DNA of 64,000 bases from Nymphaea colorata (Eukaryota; Streptophyta; Magnoliopsida; Nymphaeales; Nymphaeaceae). The notes beneath the pieces are model-generated. The model made no database searches. It had not been told where the DNA came from and worked only from the letters and a program-made list of their open reading frames with translations. The position numbers and the translations under genes were made by a program. The stretch spans positions 25,252,131 through 25,316,130 of the forward strand of contig NC_045140.1 of NCBI RefSeq assembly GCF_008831285.2. The letters run 5' to 3'. Below, piece by piece: positions 1 through 8,790 of this stretch (the stretch's first letter is position 1; every line of letters begins with the position of its first letter).

Positions 1-1666
1 AGCCATCACCATATTCGTTTTTAATCAATAACTCGACACAAGCCTAACTTTACTCATAGGAAAGTTGTTTAACAATTTAGCAATGAAATCTGAAAGCTTA
101 CCTTCCATTTTAGAGAACTGTGATTGCCACTTGAAAAACAACAAGCAATCAAAAGTTCGAAATTATTACAAGAAAACAGTCCTGAATCAACTCTGGCGAA
201 AATCTCATCGCCGTCTTGTAGCGATGAATAGTCAAGAAATTTTATATAGTCGGCTTTCGGGTCTGTTTTTTTTAGAGGTTGGTTGATTGTCAACTTCTCG
301 CTCAAAATGCTAAAATATGTGTTTGAGAGAAAGATGCAAAAGTTGGGTTGTCTGAGAGAAATATCATGACTTTGGTTTTTGCATGTATGGGCTTTCATAA
401 AATGGTGGGTTGTCAATTTCATTGTCAAACGGCAAAATTTGGTTCATCTACTAGAAAATGTCGAAATTCAAAAGGTTATTTGTCTCCCAGACAAGCTTAT
501 ACTAGATCCCCACCTAGCGTGAGAGAGAGAGAGAGAGGAGACGCTTATTTTGCATACTGAAATGATAGCTATAACCTCATAAACTCGTAAAGAAAGGGAA
601 CGAGGACACGAAAAGCAAGGAAAAGCATAGAAAGAGTTCATAGTTTTATCAGTTCTACAAGGGAAAAAATGGAAAGCAAAAACTTTAGAGGAAACGAAAA
701 CCAAGGAATAGAGCAAAGAACTAGTAGATTCAACCATAAAAGTATTTAATAAACTTCTGAAAGATATCGACTGTTTCGATTCTAGATTTATTTCCGCCAG
801 GCATTGCACCTTTGCCCTTGTTCTCTAAAATGGTTGCCTTTCGTTCTGTATTAAGTTTTATAAATCTGCTTCAAATATTAGAGAAACTTTAAGTAGTTCA
901 TAAATCTGTTTCAATATTTGTGGTATATTCTTAAAACACTCCCACAATGTTTCTCATACTAAACGGGCCCATTGAGTGTGAGCCTCACATTCTGCACATC
1001 TCGCTGCATTCATTCCAAGCAAATGGCCTCCCATGCCAATCAGACAAGCACTAAAATATTTGGACGTTCAATAACAATTAATTATCCCACAAAAACTTTG
1101 CCTCTCATTCCAGGCCATCAGACGTGCCTTACAAGGAATACGTTGGATCTTAAAACTGTGGTTCCGTCTCATGTGGATCCAAACCCGAATCATGATGTTT
1201 CCCACTAAGAACAAAATTGACCGGGCAAGGGTACTAGATTTTAGAGGTGTTACAGATCCGGAATTAGATAACATATGGTTACTTTTAGACTACATGAGAT
1301 AACATAGATTTTTGTCAAGCTAAAACACTACTTCTAACAATCTAATTATTAGTTGAGATTCGCTAATGGCATTAATTTTTAGATCTTCAGGACGACCTTA
1401 TGTTTACCATTTTGAAATGCATCAAATCGTTACAAAAATTTGTTCAGAAGCCAAATGAAACTAATTTTTCCCAGCAAACATGGAGGAAAGTTTTATTGCA
1501 AAGAGCAACAAAGCGGGTACAGAAACCAACAAAAGCATTGGTCGCCAACTGCAACCAAATGCTTCAGACATAAGCCGCATTAAGAAACAGAAGCAGACGA
1601 CATGCATGGCACGCGTCAAGCAGATCAGCTTGATCAGTTGATCTTCGCATCATATTGTAATTCAAA
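1..1666. other. intergenic, no gene recognised
   Basis: AT-rich DNA with only short, unrelated reading frames on both strands and no recognisable protein motif. Positions 441-575 form one copy of a dispersed repeat whose second copy lies near 8.46-8.79 kb. A short GA run sits near 520-537. The last 200 bases would be the 3' flank of the minus-strand oxidoreductase gene. Confidence 0.6.
441..575. repeat. dispersed repeat, copy 1
   Basis: A block beginning 'ggttcatctactagaaaatg' and running through 'gaaattcaaaaggttat' to a GA run and 'gatagctataacc' is matched at 8458-8545 and again at 8725-8790. The shared words are in the same order, so this is one repeat family. The second copy holds about 180 bp of extra DNA in the middle. 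The family was not identified. Confidence 0.6.
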
Positions 1667-4200
1667 TCACAGTAGCACAGTCTCAAATCCCTTCTCTATG
1701 GAAGCCATAACTGCATCAATCACCAAATGCGTCTTCTTCGTGATGGCAGGCCATGTTTGATCGGGCTTCGAACCAGATTCCGTGATGCATCTGACCAACC
1801 TCGCGAACTCCCTCACCATGCACGCCTCTTGAGGGAGGTCAGTCGGAACGCGATGCTCGATAGATGGGAATGGACGCCATTCCCTCTCCTGCGCCGAGAG
1901 TCCCGTGTCTGATGAGAAGGAAAAAGTTGCAGAATCATCCTCGCAAGGCAGGGCAAAGTCATGAAGGACAAGGGTCCCTCTGGTCCCGGTGACAGTTAAG
2001 TGCGTGGTCAAATTGGCATCGAAGGAGCAATGGAAGGTGGCCACTCTGCCGTCGTCCCACTGCAGAGAGGAGCCGCATGAGAGAAGAACTCCCGCCGCAC
2101 TTCTGGAAACCGAGCCTCGAATTGCCGTCACGGTCTTCGGCAGTCGGTAGTCGACTGCCCACAAGATGGACCTGATGCAGTACCACCCGACGTCCCCCAG
2201 AGCACCCAGACCATCAAGATCTGCCTTCACTCTGATGTCGTTCTCAAGAAAATAGGCGTCGCCAACATATGTAAAGGTGCTGTGTACCTGAAACAGGCGC
2301 CCTTGTTATGCACCATGATGCTTTCCTTTTTAAAGCACAAAAAAATTGAAGTAATGAGAGATGAAAACGAAACTGAGTGCCTATTAGCCCTCACCCCAAT
2401 TCTTGTTATTCTTGAGAAGCAAAGAACAGGACATCTTGTTCTTAGCCTCTAAAGAAGTCAAACGCCCCTTCCCTCTTAAAAAAATTGAATTGAGTTGGAG
2501 TATTGAATTGGGTTGTGGAAAAGGGGGCATCAGGGCTTTTGGAGCTGGCTCGAACCCAACTCGATTTGGTATATATTATAAAATATTTAATATGGTTTCA
2601 TATATTTTGCATTATGAATATCATATTTATATATTAAATAAAATTGTTTAATTTATTTATTGTTAAAATTGAGTTCACGCTTGGCCGAGCTGCAGGCTCA
2701 GGCTCTGACCAATTCGATCCCAACTTTAAATCAAGGTGACACAACTTAATTCTCAATGTTAATTAAGGGCGTTGGTGTAATGCATCGGTGCCAAGAATAA
2801 TGTCTATAAAAATCAAACTTGGACACCGGATCCGATGTTGGGAGAAAAGAATCAAACAAACAATAGAAACTCTGACCAGCTATTCGGCACCCCGATGCTC
2901 CTTAGTCATAAAACCTGATAATGCAACCCAAAGGAGGTCAATTCAGTAAGGTGGGATCTAGCAACTGCGAGGAATGAACAAATGCGTATTTAATCGGAGT
3001 TTTAGAAGAAACAGATTAACATAAATCAAATCAGTCGCCAACAAAGTATTGGATAGAAGACAAAAAAACGAAGCAGCCTTTAAAAAAGACACAGGTGGAA
3101 ACCCTGTTAAGGCCATGTGGAGGCACGAGGTCGGTCCGAGTACGAAGGGGCTCAATATTCAATGACACAACTTGTTCCTCGCTGACGACCGTCGCAACAA
3201 GGCAAAAGCTGGACTGCTGGACCCTGGCATAACGTGACTGCTGGACACCGACATAACGTGTCCCTGATCTCTTTTCACCCTAACATGAAATGAACAGGAA
3301 AAATTGGAAGTGTTCTATATCTGAGTGATCCTTTTTTTTTTTTTTGGATAGATTAGCGACGATTTATCCTTTGAACCGTGATTGATAGCGAAGAGCAAAG
3401 ACACAGGAAAGATTCTCTCTCCCCATGAAAATTGTTTCGCTCTGGAAGTCATCGTCACAGTAAAAACCCCATGATTAAACTGGCCGTTCATTCAACTTAT
3501 GAGCACAGAATTTTTTTTTTTTTTTTTATCGTGCCAAAAGCCTTGTTAAAAGATTACTTTTTAGGAATCTTGGTATATCGTGAACACACCCTGCTTTCTC
3601 CTGTGAAGATTGCAGTGGGAAATAGTTTCGACGTTTTTAACGCGAATCCGAACACCGGCGATCAAAGAACGGAGAAGATGACCGACAGCGAATATTAGAC
3701 ATAAGGTTAGTGTAATGGCATTTTACCCATTTGAGGTTTCCAAATAGGGTGGCATCGGAGAGGAGCTCCCGCATCTTGGCCGTCCGCGGATGGTGCATCC
3801 ACATCGTCCCGTCCATGAACTGCACCCCTTTCTCCTCGCAGATCGCCAGCATCTCCTGCAGCTCGCCGGCGTTCAGCGCCGCCGGCTTCTCCACCAGCAC
3901 GTGCTTCCCCGACCGGGCCGCCTCCGCTACCCACCGCCGGTGGAGAGACGTAGGGAGGGGGATGTACACCGCCTCCACCACCGGGTCCTGCAGAAGCTCA
4001 TCGTATGAGCCGTAGATGTGGGCGTCCTCCGGGAAGGCGTTATCCGACGCGAACTGCCGCGCCTTCTCCAGTGTGCGGCTCGCCACTGCCACGAGCCGGG
4101 CGTCAGGAGCGAGGCCGATGGCTCTGGAGACCTTCCTCGATATGGCGGCGCATCCCATGATGCCGAACCGAACCGCCGCCTTCGTCTCCATCTCATTCAT
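1667..4200 (-). CDS. Gfo/Idh/MocA-family oxidoreductase (At4g09670-like)
   Basis: Likely NAD(P)-dependent oxidoreductase of the plant 'uncharacterized oxidoreductase At4g09670' group; the substrate is unknown. Two exons: 4200-3727 and 2287-1667, joined by an intron of 1439 bases with donor GTAAAA and acceptor TTTCAG, phase 0. The N-terminus has the Rossmann dinucleotide-binding segment RFGIMGCAAISRKVSRAI. VLVEKPAALN carries the EKP motif whose Lys is catalytic in this superfamily. Across the junction the protein reads LKW-VHSTFTYVGDAYFLENDI, as expected for the family, then LDGLGALGDVGWY. The product is 364 residues, close to the usual ~360. Two further in-frame ATGs lie at 4221 and 4218, and one at 4191 gives a start nearer to homologues. 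A CT tract abuts the 5' end. Transcript structure is inferred. Confidence 0.9.
2288..3726 (-). other. intron of the oxidoreductase gene
   Basis: Single intron of the Gfo/Idh/MocA gene. It contains AT-rich sequence, a poly-T run near 3330-3345 and another near 3510-3527. I see no second gene inside it; the reading frames listed on either strand are short and unrelated to known families. Confidence 0.8.
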
Positions 4201-4220
4201 GGTGGCGCAGCCCGTCATCA

Positions 4221-4222
<2 letters not shown>

Positions 4223-4261
<39 letters not shown>
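4223..4261. repeat. (CT)n microsatellite in the likely 5' leader
   Basis: About 19 CT units directly upstream of the first in-frame ATGs of the minus-strand oxidoreductase, so the transcript strand carries GA repeats. GA/CT tracts near plant transcription starts are known binding sites of BPC/GAGA-type factors; that role here is only an inference. Confidence 0.9.
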
Positions 4262-4265
<4 letters not shown>

Positions 4266-4904
4266 CTGAAAGGCGATCTGCATCGGTGCCATATATCCAT
4301 CTACAGCTAAGGGTGCAACTGGAACTCGACCTCGGCTTAAATCTAAGCTCGAGTTAACTTTCTACTCAACCATCCGAGCATGAGTTGATCGTTCATCTGA
4401 TTTATTTTATCAAGTCTTCGAATTCGTTTAGAAGCATGCCTAACCCAATTGGCGCAACTGGAACTCGACTCATTAAACCTCGGCTTAGCTCGAGCTAACT
4501 TTCTACTCAACCAGCCGAGCATGAGTTGATCGCTGATTTATTTTATCAAGTCTTCGAGTTCATTTAGAAGCATGCTTAACCCAATTGGCTCATTAGCATT
4601 TTATTTTATCAAGTCAAGTTCGAGTTCGTTTAACTAGCTCGCTTAACCCAATTGAGCTCATTAGTTGAGTAAGGAATATTCTTTTTCAGTTTTTCATCAT
4701 GCTTGCTTCATTGTTCTCGTGAACTCCCACGGACTTCTCTAAAACTGCAGGCTACAGCATCATCATGCTTCATTGTTCTCGTGAGCTCCCACCGACTTCT
4801 CCAAACTTCCGGCTATGCCAAGTAGCCCCTCTTTCTCTTGGCCTCCCCTATCCCTCTACTCTCCCCTTCTTTCACTTGGGAAAAAACTGTGGTGAACAGT
4901 AACA

Positions 4905-5044
4905 CTAATGAAAATTGAACCTATTTATTGTTTTATCTTCATTTGTTCATCTTTTTCTCTCTCTTCACTCTCCATTAATGAACATTGAACCTATTTATTG
5001 TTTTATCTTCATTTGTTCATCTTTTTCTCTCTCTTCACTCTCCT
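4905..5044. repeat. 70-bp tandem duplication
   Basis: Two nearly identical head-to-tail copies, 4905-4974 and 4975-5044, each containing 'ttgaacctatttattg' and a CT-rich tail. It lies inside the 'ctcgagct' element. Confidence 0.9.
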
Positions 5045-5100
5045 CCTCTTTCATCCAACGATGCCAACAAACTCCTTGGATCAAGGAGGACATCGGGCCA

Positions 5101-5152
5101 TTAGTGGAACTGCTGATGGCATCCAATTAGTGGAACTGCTGATGGCATCCAA
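5101..5152. repeat. 26-bp perfect tandem duplication
   Basis: The unit starting 'ttagtggaactgctgatggc' occurs twice in direct succession, 5101-5126 and 5127-5152, with no mismatch. Confidence 0.95.
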
Positions 5153-5778
5153 TAGTAATCTTTTTTTTCTTTTCTTTTTCTTTGTCTAAATCAAAGAAAA
5201 CAAGGTTTCTGAAAGCCCTCTCTCCTTCAAATGAGAGAGGGTTTCAAAAACCAAATGATTTCTGCTCAAACAAGGGTTTCGGTTGAGTGCAGACCTCGCT
5301 CGAAACCCTCGGTAAGGGTTTTGCTCAATGATGACCCTGACTTGAGTGAAACGAGCAAGGGTTTTTGAAACTCACAGACCCTTTCTTGAGCCAATGTTTG
5401 TTTGCTCGAGCGAGGGTCTGTTCTTCCTCAAACCTCGCTCAAGCAAGTGTTTTAACTGAGACCCACTTTAGGTTTTTTAGATTTCAGCCCATCTGATTTT
5501 TGTTTGTTTAATTTTGAACTACCTTCCTTCTGCTACTGCCATCTTCTTCCATATTTCATACATGAAGCAATCTTGCCTTTCATAACAGAAGTATCTAGAA
5601 CAAACAATTAATCAAGTTAAACGAGTCAGTCGAGTCAATGTCGAGCTCGAACACAATTGATCGAGTCAAGCTTGAGCTACCATTGTAAAACTTAACTTAA
5701 GTTCGAGCCAAGCATGCTAGTTGAACTCAGACTCGACTCGGGTTCAACTTTACGTATAGGGCTGGTGGACGGCCATTG

Positions 5779-5779
<1 letters not shown>

Positions 5780-5817
<38 letters not shown>
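5780..5817. repeat. (AT)n microsatellite
   Basis: Pure AT dinucleotide run at the right border of the 'ctcgagct' element. The DNA just to its right ('gttgaatggtgaaagtcgc') resembles DNA next to the AT run at 54.55-54.82 kb. Confidence 0.95.
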
Positions 5818-5821
<4 letters not shown>

Positions 5822-6070
5822 GTTGAATGGTGAAAGTCGCTTACCTATTTAATAAAGGTCGTTGAATCCATCATAACAAACGGTTAAAATAAAAACAATA
5901 AGAAAAAATAATGAACATTTTTATCGTGTAAGCCACTCATTTATATTAGTGGAACGGGCTTAGTTAGATGATTAAGTTACTCTAAATAACTAACGTCGCC
6001 GCCATTTTGATTTATGTGTAAACAAGTTTTTTGGTTATGCTAGCTTCCAATGTACCGGGTACGACAACGT

Positions 6071-6760
6071 TGGGTCGTCCGATCTTTCTTTGATCAGACG
6101 GCCCAAATTCGGTTTTGTTGAAAAAAACAAAGGGAAAAGTCGGGCGACTTCCTCCTTGCCGCCCTCTCCTTTCTCCCTCCTGTCCCATCTCGCCTTGCCA
6201 CTGTGCAGCCCACCAAACGAAGTCCTTCTTCCCATCGTATTTCATAGGCTTGTTAGATTGGACACCCGCCGTCTCCTCCACCTCCCCTCTACTGCTCCTC
6301 AGCCGTCTCCGGTCTCTCCCTACCGCTGTGCACCCTTGGGACGATCGACGGCTGGCCGTCCTTCTCCCTCCCCATTGGATTTCACAGGCCTGCTAGACTC
6401 CGCACTTGCCGTCTCCTCTCAGTCGCTTCGCCCTCCACCGTTTCCTCTCTCCCCGCTTGTGTTGACAAGAGTGTTACTGTGCAGCCCACCCGTCTCCTTG
6501 CTCTCTTCTCATCGTCTGCCATCTCTTCCTGACAAGCCCGCCGGTGTGCACACCTGCGGCCGGTATGCGGGCCGAGCTGCCCTCTGTTCCTGTCTCCACG
6601 CTCTCTTCCCATCGTCCGCTCTGTCCGCTGCTGGAAGAAGCCATTGCCGCCTGTTGTTCCCCAAAATCTGATATACCTCTATATGCAGTCCTCTGATCAC
6701 TCCCCGATTTTGCCCCACCTCACCTCTGCACCCGATTGTTGCCTTTACATATTCCATTAT
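6071..6760. other. pyrimidine-rich GC island, no gene assigned
   Basis: A C/T-rich block in otherwise AT-rich DNA. It opens with an imperfect hairpin (arms 6071-6084 and 6092-6105, 'tgggtcgtccgatc' against 'gatcagacggccca'). Inside, the phrase 'gatttcacaggcctgctaga' repeats an earlier 'tatttcataggcttgttaga', so it has diverged internal duplications. The plus-strand reading frame is a Pro/Ser/Leu/Arg-rich product with no recognisable domain, probably a composition artefact. It could be a promoter or leader of the gene starting at 7327, or part of a transposon; I cannot decide. Confidence 0.4.
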
Positions 6761-7326
6761 TTACTTGTGTAGCCATCGGCAACCAGCACACCACCAATTG
6801 TCGGGAAAAGCCACTGGAAAAAGAGAACACCCTGTTTTGTTTTGCTACAAAAGCTAGTTCGAATTCTTCTTACCATTTTTTCTATGAACTATCGGATTCG
6901 TGCATGCAGAAGGAAAGAGTAGCTATTAGCAATTTGGGTTTATTGGCTTCCCTCATCTACCCGTTTCCAGTTAATTCAATGCGTGCATTTGTGATCATTT
7001 GACATTTGAGAATGATAATATTTAAGCATGTTAAATTCTTAATTTATGTGCTTTTTCATAATGCTTTTACCATCAAGCATTTTATCTTCATGTCTGGCGA
7101 TTGTTTTATTGAATCGAGAGGAAGAAAAATGCAACTTATCGAAAGTGCATAGATATCTATGAGCTATTGACAAGTCACAAAGTAGAAATCAAGTCGAAGC
7201 TTTAGCTTTAGAGAATAATGTCAGTTCTAAATGGAATGAAACGTCACATGTTTTAGGGTATTGGTATTTGTAAATAAGTTAGATTGATGTTTTGATGTCA
7301 GATTCTTATGTAAGGTTATAAGAGTG

Positions 7327-7672
7327 ATGGCGAGCTCATCTACATACTACCAGTTGTTGTTGCATTGTAGGTGTGGACAAGTAGCAGCAGTTCGAATAGT
7401 ACCACATGGACCAAACATGGGTAGACTCTTTTATGAATGTGAAAACTGGGTATGTGAACTAAATTGAAATGGACCTGTGATTTGCTGTTACAGTTTCTAT
7501 ATGTGGAGTAAATTGTCATTTAATTTTTCTAATGTCTCTATTTATAGAGATCCAACAAATATTCTAGTGTCTCTATTTATAGAGATCCAACAAATATTGC
7601 CACTTCTTTCAATGGTGCAAAAAAGAAGAGGGTGAGCTTGTGCTAGAAGAACAAAGTTCATCTTTTTGGTAA
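7327..7672 (+). CDS. small GRF-type zinc-finger protein (possibly damaged at its 3' end)
   Basis: Two exons, 7327-7449 and 7583-7672, phase 0, would encode 70 residues. Exon 1 gives HCRCGQVAAVRIVPHGPN, then MGRLFYECENW; exon 2 gives RSNKYCHFFQWCKKEE. The CxCG, N-x-GR-x-FY-x-C and CxFFxW arrangement is that of the GRF zinc finger, a nucleic-acid-binding fold found in plant proteins and some DNA-repair enzymes. Splice sites are TGG|GTATGT and TTTATAG|AGA. The acceptor region (7531-7600) is a 35-bp tandem duplication; only the second acceptor keeps the zinc finger in frame. Just past the stop, another frame reads KHVRSKISHLKETIKALHE, a helix like the C-terminal coiled coil of GRF proteins, so a frameshift near the T run at 7663-7667 may have shortened the gene. 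It may be a pseudogene. Confidence 0.5.
7531..7600 (+). repeat. 35-bp tandem duplication over a splice acceptor
   Basis: The unit 'tgtctctatttatagagatc' with its flanks occurs twice, 7531-7565 and 7566-7600. Each copy carries the same TTTATAG acceptor of the GRF zinc-finger gene. Confidence 0.92.
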
Positions 7673-8163
7673 ACAAATTAAACATGTGCGTTCAAAAATA
7701 TCACATTTGAAGGAGACCATTAAAGCATTGCATGAAACTACAATACCATGCTGAGAAGAACAAGAATTGGAGGATCCCATTGGTTGCCTTCACATTAACA
7801 CTGTAAATATTAATTTAAATAGTTGATACCTTTAAGTAGCTTTTTATTTCCCGTCGCGACATGTTCTTATGTGGCCGTTTGAAGCCTAACTTTTTGGGAA
7901 AAGGTCGGTTGCCTGTTTAGTCATGTTTTATGTTGGTATATGAATTCTTGCCATCAATGCAACACCTTCTAAATATCCATGAAACGGTATGTGAGGAAAT
8001 TGAATTTATATCCCATGGAGTATGATCTTATGGTCCATGTTATAGCACTCCTATTGGATGGGCGCAAGCAGCACATGACTCTTTTTAATTGGTTGTTTGT
8101 TAAATAATGTTGAATGAAAGAAAGAGAGACGATCGTCAAGGTTGTATAGTAGCCACTAGAACT

Positions 8164-8165
<2 letters not shown>

Positions 8166-8231
<66 letters not shown>
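8166..8231. repeat. compound (TA)n(GA)n microsatellite
   Basis: TA run from 8166 to 8198 followed directly by a GA run from 8199 to 8231. Confidence 0.95.
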
Positions 8232-8233
<2 letters not shown>

Positions 8234-8457
8234 AATGCTTCTATTTGGCAGGGACGAATGTGTGTAAAAACAATAGATGCTCCCATCTCAATATTTCGCA
8301 GGATCCAAGCTATTCCCCTTTCAGCAGCAAAAACAAGAAGCTTATAGCAAAGATGAATCAAAGTTGAGACCCAACTGGTGTTCTTGGAAAAAAAAAACAC
8401 GTTTGCACCTAAAAAATCATACAAAGATGGGTTTTTAGCTTTATTTTTCAATAGAAA

Positions 8458-8790
8458 ATTCGGGTCATCTACTGGAAAAATGTTGAAATTCAAAAGGTTA
8501 TATGCTTGGCGGATACGCTTTCACAAGGTCCCCAACTAAAGAGAGAGCAGAAAAACATATATTAACATGATAAAAGCGCTGCGTCCGAACAAATGTTAGT
8601 AGCGGATCTCAAGGTACATAAATAAGAAAAAGAAGCCAGACTGCTTACAAAAGAGACCAGGGGTGCATAGGGACCCCCAGGTAGGTGGAGACTCTTAACC
8701 AAGGATGCAACATCACATTGTGTGTGTGTGTGAGAGAGAGAGAGAGAAGCTTAGTATGCACACTAAAATGGTAGCCATAACCCTAATGGG
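8458..8790. repeat. dispersed repeat, copy 2, with an insert
   Basis: Left part 8458-8545 matches 441-520 and right part 8725-8790 matches 520-575, both in direct order. About 180 bp between them has no counterpart in copy 1. Either copy 2 received an insertion or copy 1 lost DNA. Confidence 0.55.

Larger units (their letters stand above)
4311..5765. mobile_element. non-autonomous repeat element rich in 'ctcgagct' words (copy A)
   Basis: The interval opens with 'gggtgcaactggaactcgac' and closes with 'ctcgggttcaactttacg', whose reverse complement resembles the opening, so the ends look like degenerate inverted repeats. The interior holds many 'gagctcgag' type words, a ~139-bp direct duplication (from about 4315 and from 4454), a 70-bp tandem duplication and a 26-bp tandem duplication. 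The segment 'ctaaaactgcaggctacagc' is echoed at 44356 ('ccaaactgtaggctagagc'), within a similar element at 43.2-44.8 kb. No transposase is visible; the family is not assigned. Confidence 0.5.

Noticed and set aside
6090-6671. 193-codon plus-strand Pro/Ser/Leu-rich frame
   Set aside because: Composition follows the pyrimidine-rich DNA; no domain, splice support or conserved motif.
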